Below, piece by piece: positions 8,180 through 17,777 of a DNA stretch of 64,000 nt (its first letter is position 1; every line of letters begins with the position of its first letter). The position numbers and the translations under genes are program-made. The stretch is from Pontibacter anaerobius. GTDB lineage: Bacteria > Bacteroidota > Bacteroidia > Cytophagales > Hymenobacteraceae. The stretch spans positions 310,001 to 374,000 of the forward strand of contig NZ_JAPFQO010000006.1 in assembly GCF_026241195.1 (NCBI RefSeq). Direction: 5' to 3'. Below the pieces are notes generated by a model. It saw only the letters and a list, made by a program, of their open reading frames with translations, ran no database searches and was not told the DNA's origin.

Positions 8180-9874
8180 ATGGCTGAAGTTATAAAAATG
8201 CCCAAGATGAGCGACACGATGACAGAGGGGGTGATTGCATCTTGGTTGAAAAAAGAAGGCGATAAGGTTAGCGCCGGCGATATTCTGGCGGAAGTGGAGA
8301 CCGACAAGGCCACCATGGAGCTGGAGTCTTACGAGGATGGAACACTGCTGTACATCGGTCCTAAAAAGGGCGATTCTGTACCTGTGGATGCCGTGATCGC
8401 GATTATTGGTAAAGAAGGAGAGGACATCTCCGGCCTGCTGAACGAGGTGAAAGGTGGCGGAGTGCCAGCTGCCAAGGAAGAGAAGCAGGAGCCAAAGAAA
8501 GAAGAGAAAAAGCAAGAGACAAAACCTGCCGTTGCCAAAGAAGAAGCACCCGCTAAAACCGCTGTTGATACAAGCAATATCAAGGCTTCTGTTATCCGCA
8601 TGCCAAAAATGAGCGACACCATGACTGAGGGTGTGCTGGTGAGCTGGCAGAAAAAGAAAGGTGATAAAGTGAAGTCCGGCGATATTCTGGCGGAAGTGGA
8701 GACCGACAAGGCCACCATGGAGCTGGAGTCTTACGAAGACGGAACACTGCTTTATACTGGTGTAAACGAGGGCGATTCTGTTGCCGTTGATGCTATCATC
8801 GCCATTATCGGTGAAGAAGGCGCAGATTACAAGGCACTTTTGGAGGCCGCATCATCTGATACGCAGGAGCGTGAGGAGAATGCACAAACGGAGGAGGCCA
8901 TTGAGGCAGGTGTGGATGCCATCACTTCTGAAAAAGTACAGGAGACGAAAGTAACCGACACCGCTGCAGAGGAAACAGCAGCCGCTTCTGAGAACGGCCG
9001 TATCAAGGCTTCTCCGCTGGCTAAGCGCGTGGCCAAGGAGAAAGGCTTTAACCTAAGCCAGATCAAAGGCTCCGGTGAGGGTGGCCGTATCGTGCTGCGC
9101 GACGTGGAGAACTTCACGCCGTCTGCCGCTCCGCAGAAAGCCGCTGCGCCACAGGCTGCTCCTGTTCCGTCTGCTATCCCGGGTGCACCAGCCGAGTCTT
9201 ACGAAGAGGTGAACGTGTCTCAGATGCGCAAGGTGATTGCCCGCCGTCTGGCCGAGAGCAAGTTCTCCGCACCGCACTTCTACCTGACCATGGAAATTGA
9301 CATGGACAAGGCCATGGAGGCGCGTGTTTCAATCAATGAAGTATCCCCGGTAAAGGTATCGTTCAACGACCTGGTGATCAAGGCGGCTGCTGCGGCTCTT
9401 CGTCAACACCCTGCGGTTAACTCTTCGTGGCTGGGCGACAAGATCCGTTATAACAAGCACATCAACATTGGTGTGGCCGTTGCAGTAGAAGAAGGCCTGC
9501 TGGTGCCTGTGGTTCGTAATGCGGATTACAAGTCGCTTTCTGCCATCGCCGCGGAGGTGAAAGACCTGGGTGGCAAGGCAAAGAGCAAGAAGCTGCAGCC
9601 ATCTGACTGGGAAGGTAACACCTTCACCATCTCTAACCTGGGTATGTTCGGCATCGAAGAGTTTACGGCTATCATCAACCCGCCGGATGCGTGCATCATG
9701 GCAGTTGGAGGTATCAAGCAGATTCCGGTTGTGAAGAACGGCAATATCCAGATCGGCAACGTGATGAAAGTGACCCTTTCCTGCGACCACCGCGTGGTAG
9801 ACGGCGCTGTGGGCTCTGCCTTCCTGCAGACATTCAAGAACCTGCTGGAGAACCCGGTGAGAATACTGGTATAA
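8180..9874 (+). CDS. aceF: pyruvate dehydrogenase complex E2, dihydrolipoamide acetyltransferase
   Basis: 564 residues carrying the acetyl group between E1 and E3 of pyruvate dehydrogenase. Two N-terminal lipoyl domains are seen, each with the ETDKATME lipoylation motif (K43 and K177), separated by Lys/Glu/Ala-rich linkers. A peripheral subunit-binding domain follows (KASPLAKRVAKEKG, near 277-312), then the catalytic domain with SCDHRVVDG (H537, D541). The motif KMSDTMTEG is typical of pyruvate-specific E2 proteins, so pyruvate is favoured over 2-oxoglutarate. It is a single gene between its own promoter and terminator; E1 and E3 are elsewhere. A 61-base stretch is identical between the two lipoyl domains. 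No AAGTATA heptamer lies in it. Confidence 0.93.
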   Translation: MAEVIKMPKMSDTMTEGVIASWLKKEGDKVSAGDILAEVETDKATMELESYEDGTLLYIGPKKGDSVPVDAVIAIIGKEGEDISGLLNEVKGGGVPAAKEEKQEPKKEEKKQETKPAVAKEEAPAKTAVDTSNIKASVIRMPKMSDTMTEGVLVSWQKKKGDKVKSGDILAEVETDKATMELESYEDGTLLYTGVNEGDSVAVDAIIAIIGEEGADYKALLEAASSDTQEREENAQTEEAIEAGVDAITSEKVQETKVTDTAAEETAAASENGRIKASPLAKRVAKEKGFNLSQIKGSGEGGRIVLRDVENFTPSAAPQKAAAPQAAPVPSAIPGAPAESYEEVNVSQMRKVIARRLAESKFSAPHFYLTMEIDMDKAMEARVSINEVSPVKVSFNDLVIKAAAAALRQHPAVNSSWLGDKIRYNKHINIGVAVAVEEGLLVPVVRNADYKSLSAIAAEVKDLGGKAKSKKLQPSDWEGNTFTISNLGMFGIEEFTAIINPPDACIMAVGGIKQIPVVKNGNIQIGNVMKVTLSCDHRVVDGAVGSAFLQTFKNLLENPVRILV

Positions 9875-9901
9875 GCTCCATCAAAGTATAGAGTGTAAAG
9901 A

Positions 9902-9929
9902 AGCCCCTCCCGAAACGGAGGGGCTTTTT
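9902..9929 (+). terminator. intrinsic terminator after the E2 gene
   Basis: Perfect 9-bp stem AGCCCCTCC / GGAGGGGCT (9902-9910 and 9917-9925) with a six-base loop and a run of T at 9925-9929, 28 bases after the E2 stop codon. An AAGTATA heptamer sits just upstream at about 9884. Confidence 0.85.
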
Positions 9930-10021
9930 GTTTGCCTCTATCGAGAAGAACGTGTCGTTCCGCCCACGAACTCAGAGCTACGGGTGCCGGACTCTAAAGC
10001 AATAACCTGTGTAGCGTAAAT

Positions 10022-11854
10022 ATGACCGAAGGCAAAAATGAGCACCAATCCATTGCAGACCATGGAGTAATCGGGGACTTGAACACTGTGGCATTGGTGG
10101 GACTAAAGGGTACCATTGACTTCATGTGTTTTCCCTATTTCGACTCTCCCTCCATATTTTCCGCGCTGCTGGACAGCGAGAAGGGAGGCTGTTTCTCGAT
10201 TAAGCCCACCTGTGATGACATGAAGCACAAGCAGCTGTACCTGCCGGATACAAACGTGCTGCTGACCAGGTTTCTTTCTGAAAAAGGCATTGGCGAAATA
10301 ACGGACTTCATGCCTGTGGAGGAGCAGAACCAGGGCAACATGCTGATCAGGAGGGTTTCCTGCGTGCACGGCGACCTCACCTTCGAGATGAAGTGCAGCC
10401 CCCGTTTTAACTATGCCAGGTCTCCGCACACCACCAAAAGACAAAGCGATAACGAGGTGATATTCACAAGCCAGGGAGATGACGGCGTGCATATACGACT
10501 CAAGAGCAAGGTGCCTGTGCAAATAAGCGAAGGAGATGCCACCGCCACTTTCTGCCTCAAGACCGGCGATAAGGTAGACTTCCTGATGGACCTGGAAACC
10601 TGCGACACCCCGCCCTCCCACGACCTGGAGGACTTTGTGACCAAATGCCTTTACGATACGATTAACTACTGGAAGAGCTGGATAGAGCTGTGCACTTACA
10701 AAGGGCGCTGGATGGAGATAGTGAACCGCTCAGCCCTGGCCCTGAAGCTAATGACCTCCCATGATTACGGTTCCCTGGTGGCGGCGCCCACCTTCGGTTT
10801 ACCGGAGCAAATAGGGGGAGTGCGCAACTGGGACTACCGGTATACCTGGATCAGGGATGCATCTTTTACAGTCTATGCCTTGCTACGGCTGGGTTACCGG
10901 AAAGAGGCGAAGGATTTCGTGGGTTGGGTAGACAGGCAGTGCGACGATGTGGGCAGCGCAGGCCATTTACGGCTCATGTATACCCTGGCCGGCAAGGTGG
11001 AGCTGAAGGAGACAACACTGGACTACCTGGCGGGCTACAAGGGGTCCAGGCCCGTGCGCATCGGCAATGCCGCCGCCAACCAGGTGCAGCTCGACATTTA
11101 CGGGGAACTGTTGGACTCCGTGTACCTGTATGACAAGTATGGGGATCCGATTTCGTTTGAGTTCTGGGATGACCTGAGGCAACAGGTGGAGTGGGTCTGT
11201 GACAACTGGCACCTGGAGGATGAGGGGATCTGGGAGGTGCGGGGCGGTAAGAAACCTTTTCTCTACTCCCGGATGATGTGCTGGGTAGCCATTGACCGGG
11301 CCATGAAAATAGCCTCCAATCACTCATACCCCCTGCCGGCCAGGTGGCGCGAGGAGCGTGACAAGATCTTCTTCTCCATTCACCAGGATTTCTGGAATGA
11401 AAAGCTGCAGTCCTTTGTGCAGTACAAGGGGGCTGACACCGTGGATGCCGCTACGCTTCTGATGCCCCTGATCCGGTTCATAAGCCCGAAGGACCCGCGC
11501 TGGCTCTCCACTCTGAAAAGGATTGAGGAACGCCTGGTTTCGGATGCCCTTGTTTTCCGGTATCGAAATGAGGAGAGGTTTGATGGCCTGGCTGGAGGGG
11601 AGGGCACTTTTTCCATGTGTACTTTCTGGTACGTGGAGTGCCTGGCAAAATCCGGGCAGGTGGACAAGGCCCGGCTATACTTCGAGAAAATGCTCGGTTA
11701 TTCTAACCACCTGGGGCTTTATGCCGAGATGCTGGGCCTGAACGGGGACCAGTTGGGCAACTTCCCGCAAGCCTTCACACATCTGGGACTTATCAGTGCG
11801 GCGCTAAGTATAAACGACATCCTTGAGGGGAAAGAGAACAAAAAGCGCATCTAA
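10022..11854 (+). CDS. glycoside hydrolase family 15 protein (glucoamylase/trehalase-like)
   Basis: 610 residues. The N-terminal domain begins SIADHGVIGDLNTVALVGLKG with IDFMCFPYFDSPSIFSALLD, typical of bacterial GH15 enzymes. The catalytic (alpha/alpha)6 barrel shows GGVRNWDYRYTWIRDASFTVYALLRLGY with the general-acid region and TFWYVECLAKSGQVDKA plus GNFPQAFTHLGLI near the end. Relatives hydrolyse alpha-glucosides such as trehalose, isomaltose or dextrin; the substrate cannot be told here. No signal peptide is visible, so it is probably cytoplasmic. It is monocistronic and convergent with the M1 aminopeptidase gene. Confidence 0.88.
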   Translation: MTEGKNEHQSIADHGVIGDLNTVALVGLKGTIDFMCFPYFDSPSIFSALLDSEKGGCFSIKPTCDDMKHKQLYLPDTNVLLTRFLSEKGIGEITDFMPVEEQNQGNMLIRRVSCVHGDLTFEMKCSPRFNYARSPHTTKRQSDNEVIFTSQGDDGVHIRLKSKVPVQISEGDATATFCLKTGDKVDFLMDLETCDTPPSHDLEDFVTKCLYDTINYWKSWIELCTYKGRWMEIVNRSALALKLMTSHDYGSLVAAPTFGLPEQIGGVRNWDYRYTWIRDASFTVYALLRLGYRKEAKDFVGWVDRQCDDVGSAGHLRLMYTLAGKVELKETTLDYLAGYKGSRPVRIGNAAANQVQLDIYGELLDSVYLYDKYGDPISFEFWDDLRQQVEWVCDNWHLEDEGIWEVRGGKKPFLYSRMMCWVAIDRAMKIASNHSYPLPARWREERDKIFFSIHQDFWNEKLQSFVQYKGADTVDAATLLMPLIRFISPKDPRWLSTLKRIEERLVSDALVFRYRNEERFDGLAGGEGTFSMCTFWYVECLAKSGQVDKARLYFEKMLGYSNHLGLYAEMLGLNGDQLGNFPQAFTHLGLISAALSINDILEGKENKKRI

Positions 11855-11896
11855 AAAAAGGCTCCTGCCTTGCAGGATAGCTGCGAGGCAGGAGCC
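11853..11896 (-). terminator. intrinsic terminator for the M1 aminopeptidase gene
   Basis: An 11-bp perfect stem GGCTCCTGCCT / AGGCAGGAGCC (11860-11870 and 11886-11896) with a 15-base loop. On the minus strand it is followed by seven T (the A run at 11853-11859), so it should stop transcription of the aminopeptidase gene. The plus side has no T run, so it is a weaker signal for the GH15 gene. Confidence 0.8.
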
Positions 11897-11966
11897 TGGA
11901 AGAAGTAGGGGCTGGATTTGGCTGGCTGGATGCTCCGCTTAAGGGCAGCACTTTTATTTATACTTT

Positions 11967-14555
11967 CTACTCCTGTACCAGCTGCTCAGCCCTAAAAAGG
12001 TCATCCGTTGCCTGCAGGATTTTGGCCTTCAGCATCGGGTTGTAGTCCGGGTTGGCCGCCAGGAAATCGCGCACCACTTTTGCTGCCGCTGTGGTCTGGT
12101 ACGAGCCGAAGGTGGCGCGCAGCCAGTTGAAGGGGAAGAAAATGTCGCCTGTGTGCTGGATCTCCTCCAGCAGCTGCAGGCTCTGCGGCAGGTATTTCTG
12201 CGACGTGTTGGCACGCAACGGGTGGTGCAGGTAACTTAGGGCAGAGGCAACCCAGGCTTCTTTCTCCCTGTTTCCCGCCTCTTTCAGCGATGCAAAAAAC
12301 GCGTCCCGCACCTGTACATCCGGCGACAGGGCTGGCATCATATACTCCAGGCGTTTCTGGCGGTCGGGGTTCTGGATACGGCTTAGCTGCTGCTGCAGGA
12401 TGTTTTCAGCGGGGTAATCACGTACGGCCAGGGCAAGCGCCAGGGAAGTATAATCGTCTTCGTTGAGTTTCACATCAGCCGGAGGCACCTGCTTTTGCCA
12501 AACCTGGTACAGTTTGTCCTGGGCTGCTTTAGTAAGGGCTATACTTTGGAAGATTTTAAACAGCAGCTTTTTCACGTTTGTAGCCTTCTGCTGCTCCATG
12601 GCCTGCCACAGGCTCCCTTCCAGTTGCGCTGCGTACTGCTGGCGCTGCGCCGGGGTTAGCAGTTGCCAGTACATGTCGCTTAGCTGGCCTGTCAGCAGTT
12701 TTATGTTCAGTTCCTCCTGTTCCCTGGTGAGCCCTTTATGATAGAAGTCAAGCAGTTGCGCCGGTCTCAGGCCCCGCTCGTTCAGCATGTTTTCGTAAAG
12801 GTTGATATAGGCCGAGGCCCGTTGCACCGGGTCCTGCAAGGTGTAAAGCCGCTGCAGCATCGCCTCGTCTACCGGGAACACGCCATAGCCCTGCCCTGTG
12901 GAGTTGAAAAGTATGAATTGCGGGGCTTCCTTGCCTGCGGCGTCCTCCACCACAACCTTGCTTTCCGTCATATCCACGGTCAGTTCCTCTATGCGGTTAG
13001 GGTACACCAGCGCAATCTCGAAAAACTGCGGCCATACCCTTTCTGAGCCGTCTTCGCCTTTCTGAGATACAGTGAGCTGTTCTATTTTTCCCTTGTCTGT
13101 CTTTAGATCATGCGTAAATATGGGGCGGCCCGCTTCGTTCACCCATACCTGGTTCCACTGCTCCAGGTCTGCAGGTGTGCGGTCGTCCAGTATCTTGATG
13201 AGGTCCGGCCAGGTGGCGTTCTGGTAAGCATAGGTTTTCAGGTACTCCTGCAGCCCCTTCCGAAGCTCCTCCTTGCCCATCAGGCGCTCCAGCTGGCGCA
13301 TCATAACGGGAGCCTTGTGGTAGATGATGCCACCATACAGCGAGCCGGCATCCTGCAGGTTCTCGAGTGGCTGGCGGATCGGGTTTGCCCCGGCCGTACG
13401 GTCGATGCTATAGGCGGCCGGGAAGTGATCCACCAGGAATTTCATGTCGTAGTTGGTGTTCTCGAGCGCCACCTGCGTCACCTTATCGGCCATAAAGTTG
13501 GCAAACACCTCCTTCATCCACACGTCATCGAACCACTGCATGGTTACCAGGTCCCCGAACCACATGTGCGCCGTTTCGTGGGCGATGAGGTTGGAGCGGG
13601 ATATTTTCTGGTCTTTGGTTGCGCCCTCATCCAGAAACAAAGTAGAGGCTTTATACTGTATGGCTCCCACATGCTCCATGCCGCCATACTGGAAATCAGG
13701 TATGGCTACAAAATCGAATTTCTGGAAAGGATATGGTATTTGTGTATAGTCTTCCAGGAAAGCCAGTGCATCGCTGTGGATCTGGAAGATCGGGCCCATA
13801 CTCTCACGGATCTTGGTGGAGTCGGTTTCGCGGTGGTAGAAGTGCATGGTTGTGCCTTTCATGTCGCGCTTCACGTGCTTGAACCTGCCCGCCGCAAAAG
13901 AGAACAGGTATGTCGGGATGGTATCGGAAGTTGCGAACGTATAGCTTTTGTTGTTGCCGGAGAGGGTAGAATCCACCAAAGCCCCGTTTGCCAGCGCGTT
14001 CCAGTCCTTGGGCAGCGTGAGGTTCAGTTTGAACGTGGCCTTCAGGTTAGGCTGATCGAAAATGGGCAGCACTGTGCGGGCGCGGTCGGGTACCAGCAAA
14101 GTATACAGGTAGTCCTGGTTGCGGTTCAGCGACAGATCACCGGCAATGAATTTAACCTTTACCTCGTTTCTTCCCACCTTCAGGTTTTCGGCGGGAAGTA
14201 TGATGTGTTCCTTCTCCAGCCTGGCGCTCACCTTTTTGCCGTTCACCCATACTTCCTGCAGGTGGTCGGGAGCCTCCTTAAAATCCAGCTGCAACGGGCG
14301 GTTGTTTTCGGAAAGGCGGAAGGTAATGGTTTCGTGGCCAGGGATGGGCTGCTGTTTCTGCTCGGGTATGTGCAGGCTGATGTCGTAGGAGATGTGGCTG
14401 AGCACCTGTTTGCGGTAATCTGCCAGCTCTTTGGCTACGCCGGTTTCCACGGGTATGGCCTCAGAGGAGGCCAGTGGTTTGCTGCAGGAGGCCATTCCGC
14501 CTGCGCCGAGCAAAGCTATACTTGCTATCAGTAGGTTTCTTTTTCTCTTTTTCAT
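11967..14555 (-). CDS. M1 family metallo-aminopeptidase lipoprotein
   Basis: 862 residues from the ATG at 14555; a TTG at 14564 is also in frame. The start MKKRKRNLLIAS with a lipobox ending GGMASC marks it as a lipoprotein. The zinc site is HETAH (H326, H330) with the third ligand E349 in WMKEVFANF, at the standard 18-residue spacing. The exopeptidase motif usually written GAMEN appears as GGMEH, a variant I associate with Bacteroidota M1 enzymes. Length equals E. coli PepN-like enzymes. It probably trims peptides in the periplasm. It is divergent from the YjjX gene, and two AAGTATA-type heptamers lie at its 5-prime end. Confidence 0.92.
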   Translation of the reverse strand: MKKRKRNLLIASIALLGAGGMASCSKPLASSEAIPVETGVAKELADYRKQVLSHISYDISLHIPEQKQQPIPGHETITFRLSENNRPLQLDFKEAPDHLQEVWVNGKKVSARLEKEHIILPAENLKVGRNEVKVKFIAGDLSLNRNQDYLYTLLVPDRARTVLPIFDQPNLKATFKLNLTLPKDWNALANGALVDSTLSGNNKSYTFATSDTIPTYLFSFAAGRFKHVKRDMKGTTMHFYHRETDSTKIRESMGPIFQIHSDALAFLEDYTQIPYPFQKFDFVAIPDFQYGGMEHVGAIQYKASTLFLDEGATKDQKISRSNLIAHETAHMWFGDLVTMQWFDDVWMKEVFANFMADKVTQVALENTNYDMKFLVDHFPAAYSIDRTAGANPIRQPLENLQDAGSLYGGIIYHKAPVMMRQLERLMGKEELRKGLQEYLKTYAYQNATWPDLIKILDDRTPADLEQWNQVWVNEAGRPIFTHDLKTDKGKIEQLTVSQKGEDGSERVWPQFFEIALVYPNRIEELTVDMTESKVVVEDAAGKEAPQFILFNSTGQGYGVFPVDEAMLQRLYTLQDPVQRASAYINLYENMLNERGLRPAQLLDFYHKGLTREQEELNIKLLTGQLSDMYWQLLTPAQRQQYAAQLEGSLWQAMEQQKATNVKKLLFKIFQSIALTKAAQDKLYQVWQKQVPPADVKLNEDDYTSLALALAVRDYPAENILQQQLSRIQNPDRQKRLEYMMPALSPDVQVRDAFFASLKEAGNREKEAWVASALSYLHHPLRANTSQKYLPQSLQLLEEIQHTGDIFFPFNWLRATFGSYQTTAAAKVVRDFLAANPDYNPMLKAKILQATDDLFRAEQLVQE

Positions 14556-14607
14556 ACTTTTCAAATATACTTATAATTGTTAGAGAGTTTAAGGGTTTGT
14601 GAGTTGT

Positions 14608-14630
14608 AGAGGCGCAATACTTTGCGTCTT
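14608..14630. repeat. small palindrome between divergent genes, related to the 46.8 kb terminator stem
   Basis: AGAGGCGCAA / TTGCGTCTT with a four-base loop (two G-T pairs) lies between the starts of the M1 aminopeptidase and YjjX genes. The same GCGCAA/TTGCGTCT type of stem forms the terminator at 46795-46820. Being upstream of both neighbours it cannot be their terminator and may be a dispersed repeat. Confidence 0.4.
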
Positions 14631-14699
14631 TCCATTATAGGTAGAGAGTTAGAGAAGTTAAAAGCCGGGGATGGTCTTGCCATCCCATAGATCTGTAGC

Positions 14700-15266
14700 A
14701 TGGAAAGTAAAACATACAAAGTAGTCATTGCCTCTAAAAACCCGGTGAAGGTGAACGCAGCGCTGGATGGGCTTACGCGCATGTTCCCGGGATCGGAGTT
14801 TATACCTGAGCCCCTGAGTGTGCCATCCGGCGTGGCCGACCAGCCCATGACGGAGCAGGAGACCTTGCAAGGCGCTCTGAACCGTGTAGCCAATGCTCAA
14901 AAAGCCCATCCCTCCGCTGATTTCTGGATCGGGATTGAGGGTGGGGTGGATACGGTGGGGGACGAGCTGGCGACTTTTGCCTGGGTGGTGGTGCAGGACC
15001 GGGAGCAGTTGGGCAAGGCGCGCTCCGCCACGTTCTTCCTGCCCGTAAAGGTGCGTGAACTGGTGGAGCAGGGGGTGGAGCTAGGCACAGCCAATGACAG
15101 AATCTTCAACCACTCCAACTCCAAACAAAAAGGCGGCGCGGTCGGCATACTAACGCACAACGCACTGGACAGGCGCGAACTGTATGAACAGGCGGTGGTG
15201 TTAGCCTTACTGCCTTTCCGAAACAAAACGCTGTATCTGAACCCGCAACCGCAGCCCCAAGTATAA
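14700..15266 (+). CDS. yjjX: inosine/xanthosine triphosphatase (YjjX family)
   Basis: 188 residues. The family removes non-canonical nucleotides such as ITP and XTP and may prevent their use in nucleic acids. Seen here are VVIASKNPVKVNAALDG at the N-terminus, PSGVADQPMTEQET, then FWIGIEGGVDT and the C-terminal KGGAVGILT, which are the YjjX hallmarks. It is followed after only 7 bases by pxpB, so it may lead the 5-oxoprolinase operon, though there is no obvious metabolic link. Confidence 0.9.
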   Translation: MESKTYKVVIASKNPVKVNAALDGLTRMFPGSEFIPEPLSVPSGVADQPMTEQETLQGALNRVANAQKAHPSADFWIGIEGGVDTVGDELATFAWVVVQDREQLGKARSATFFLPVKVRELVEQGVELGTANDRIFNHSNSKQKGGAVGILTHNALDRRELYEQAVVLALLPFRNKTLYLNPQPQPQV

Positions 15267-15273
15267 AAGGTCT

Positions 15274-16002
15274 ATGCCTGAGACTATCGAAAACCCTCCT
15301 TTGTTGCTATGCCCCCTCGGCGACTCCGCTGTGGTGCTGCAGTTCGGGGAGGAGATCAGCTTGAATACCCATTTCCGGATTCGTGCCGTGGCGCAGGCGC
15401 TGGAGCAGCGTGCATTCCAGGGGCTGCTGGAGTATGTGCCTGCCTATACCACGCTCACGGTGTATTACAACCCCTGGGTGCTGAGCCAGCAGGGAAAGCT
15501 GGATGCCTACAGCGAGGTAGTACGGCAACTGGAGATACTGGTGGAGCAGGCTGAGGAGAACGAGCCCGCACCGGCCCGGGTGGTGGAGCTGCCGGTGATG
15601 TATGGCGGCACCTATGGCCCCGACCTGCAGGAAGTGGCGGAGCACACGGGGCTAAGCATAGAAGAAATAATTCGCATCCACAGCAGCGGCAGGTATCAGG
15701 TCTACATGATCGGTTTTGCCCCCGGCTTTGCTTACTTAGGAGGTATGGATGAGCGTATCGCCACACCGCGACAAGCCAACCCGAGGGCAAGTATACCTGC
15801 CGGAAGCGTGGGCATTGCCGGGGAGCAAACCGGCGTTTATCCAATCAGCACTCCCGGCGGCTGGCAACTGATCGGCCGCACCCCGTTGCAGCTTTTTGAC
15901 CCTGACCGCGAGGTACCAAGCCTCCTGCAGGCAGGTGATGAAGTGCGCTTCGTGCCTATTTCGGAGCAGGAGTATGAAGCCAGAAAGGAGCCGAAGGTAT
16001 GA
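15274..16002 (+). CDS. pxpB: 5-oxoprolinase subunit PxpB (KipI-like)
   Basis: 242 residues, with the PxpB/KipI pattern: GDSAVVLQFGEEIS near the N-terminus, LLEYVPAYTTLTVYYNP, YQVYMIGFAPGFAYLGG and ASIPAGSVGIAGEQTGVYP, then STPGGWQLIGRTPL. With PxpC and PxpA it forms the ATP-dependent bacterial 5-oxoprolinase that opens 5-oxoproline (pyroglutamate) to glutamate. In Bacillus the same protein is the KipI kinase inhibitor, but the gene order here favours the metabolic role. Its stop overlaps the pxpC start by four bases. Confidence 0.93.
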   Translation: MPETIENPPLLLCPLGDSAVVLQFGEEISLNTHFRIRAVAQALEQRAFQGLLEYVPAYTTLTVYYNPWVLSQQGKLDAYSEVVRQLEILVEQAEENEPAPARVVELPVMYGGTYGPDLQEVAEHTGLSIEEIIRIHSSGRYQVYMIGFAPGFAYLGGMDERIATPRQANPRASIPAGSVGIAGEQTGVYPISTPGGWQLIGRTPLQLFDPDREVPSLLQAGDEVRFVPISEQEYEARKEPKV

Positions 16003-17012
16003 CTATAACAGTACTAAAACCTGGCCTCCAGACGACGGTGCAGGACCTGGGACGCTATGGCTACCAGATGCAGGGGGTGGTAGTTGGCGGTGCCATGGAT
16101 AAAATGGCCCTGCGTATGGCCAATCTGCTGGTCGGGAACGATGAGGCTGCCGCTGTCCTTGAGCTAAGTATGCAGGGACCGGAACTGCAGTTTGAGCAGG
16201 ATACCCTGATCGCCCTGGCAGGAGCAGACCTGACGGCAAGTATAAATGACAAACAGCTCCGCCTGTGGCGGCCGGTACTGGTGAAAGCAGGGAGTATACT
16301 TCGTTTCGGAAAGCCAGCGTATGGCAACTACACTTACCTGGCTGTGGCCGGAGGGATCAACGTGCCGGAGGTGATGGGAAGCCGCTCCACCTATCTGCGC
16401 GCCTCCATCGGGGGCTTGGAAGGTCGTTCGCTCCGAAGAGGTGATAGTCTTAATTTTTTCGAATCATCAGAGACAAGTAAATTATTGTTGAGCGAGCTGC
16501 TCCTGCAGCATAAGGCAGAGAGCGCTTTTACCGAGGTAAACTGGTGGCCGGAGCCGGAGTTATTGCCAACCTATGCGCACGATCCGGTGCTGCGGGCCAT
16601 GCCGGGGCTGGAATATGCCTGGTTCTCGGAAAACAGCAGGGACTACATCTGGGAGCAGAAGTATAAACTCACGCCTCAGTCGGACAGGATGGGCTACCGT
16701 CTGCAGGGCACTACGCTGGCTCTGGAAGAGGAACGGCAGCTGCTCTCCACCGCTGTCAGTTTTGGAACGGTACAGGTGCCGCCCCAGGGAGACCCCATCA
16801 TACTTATGGCCGACAGCCAGACCACAGGCGGGTACCCGCGGATCCTTCAAATCATTTCGGCCGACCTGCCAAAGTTGGCTCAGGTGCAACCAGGGGGCAT
16901 TATCCGTTTTGAGGAGGTGAGCCTGGAGGAGGCGCACCGGCTATACTATCAACAGGAAAAACAATTGCTTGCGCTGCAGCAGGCTATCATCTATAAACTG
17001 CATCAAGGATGA
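15999..17012 (+). CDS. pxpC: 5-oxoprolinase subunit PxpC (KipA-like, biotin-dependent carboxyltransferase fold)
   Basis: 337 residues. Typical features are the start [57 protein letters not shown] and the C-terminal [14 protein letters not shown]. It is the partner of PxpB in 5-oxoprolinase. It overlaps pxpB upstream and pxpA downstream by four bases each, so the three subunits are translationally coupled. Confidence 0.93.
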   Translation: MTITVLKPGLQTTVQDLGRYGYQMQGVVVGGAMDKMALRMANLLVGNDEAAAVLELSMQGPELQFEQDTLIALAGADLTASINDKQLRLWRPVLVKAGSILRFGKPAYGNYTYLAVAGGINVPEVMGSRSTYLRASIGGLEGRSLRRGDSLNFFESSETSKLLLSELLLQHKAESAFTEVNWWPEPELLPTYAHDPVLRAMPGLEYAWFSENSRDYIWEQKYKLTPQSDRMGYRLQGTTLALEEERQLLSTAVSFGTVQVPPQGDPIILMADSQTTGGYPRILQIISADLPKLAQVQPGGIIRFEEVSLEEAHRLYYQQEKQLLALQQAIIYKLHQG

Positions 17013-17770
17013 GCAAAAATTCCATAGACCTGAACTGCGACATGGGCGAGAGCTTTGGGGCCTGGCGTATGGGCAACGACGAAGAGTTACTCCAATACGT
17101 AAGCTCTGCTAACATCGCCTGTGGTTTTCACGCCAGCGACCCTGCCACGATGAAGCAAACCGTGCGCCTGGCTCTTCGCAGTGGCGTTGCAGTTGGGGCG
17201 CACCCCGGTTTGCCGGACCTGGCTGGCTTTGGCAGAAGAGAAATGGCTGTTTCCGGAGAAGAGGTGTGTGATTTAGTCGTGTACCAAATAGGCGCGCTGG
17301 CTGCTTTTGCCAAAGCCGAAGGGGCGAAGCTGCATCATGTAAAGCCGCACGGAGCCCTGTATAACATGGCTGCCACCAACCAGGAGCTGGCTGAGGCCAT
17401 TGCCGAGGCGGTTTCCAAGGTAAAGCCGGAGCTTATACTTTATGGCCTTGCCGGAAGTGAGCTGATCAGGGCCGGAGAGAAGTATGGCATCAGAACCGCC
17501 AGCGAGGTTTTCGCAGACCGCACCTACCAGCAGGACGGAACGCTTACGCCGCGCAGCCAGCCAAACGCCCTGATCAACGACCACAGGCAGGCGGTGCAGC
17601 AGGTGTTGCGCATGGTGCAGGAGGGTACGGTGCTATCGCAGCAGGGGACGGAGGTGGCGATAAAAGCTGACACGATCTGTATCCACGGCGACGGTCCGCA
17701 GGCCCTGCCCTTCGCCATACGCATCCGGGAGCGCCTCACTTCCGAAGGAATCCATATCTCAGCCCTTTAA
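17009..17770 (+). CDS. pxpA: 5-oxoprolinase subunit PxpA (LamB/YcsF family)
   Basis: 253 residues starting [20 protein letters not shown], the family signature, followed by [11 protein letters not shown] and [11 protein letters not shown]. Near the end [10 protein letters not shown] is another conserved piece. PxpA is the third subunit of the ATP-driven 5-oxoprolinase. The NRAMP-like gene starts 7 bases after its stop. 5-Oxoproline arises spontaneously from glutamine and N-terminal glutamine residues, so the enzyme is chiefly a damage-clearing and salvage activity. Confidence 0.95.
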   Translation: MSKNSIDLNCDMGESFGAWRMGNDEELLQYVSSANIACGFHASDPATMKQTVRLALRSGVAVGAHPGLPDLAGFGRREMAVSGEEVCDLVVYQIGALAAFAKAEGAKLHHVKPHGALYNMAATNQELAEAIAEAVSKVKPELILYGLAGSELIRAGEKYGIRTASEVFADRTYQQDGTLTPRSQPNALINDHRQAVQQVLRMVQEGTVLSQQGTEVAIKADTICIHGDGPQALPFAIRIRERLTSEGIHISAL

Positions 17771-17777
17771 CCTCAAC

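Noticed and set aside
13110-14534. Long plus-strand open frame opposite the M1 aminopeptidase gene
   Set aside because: It is the antisense shadow of a gene with a complete zinc site; the translation is rich in Val, Leu, Gln and His without any motif.
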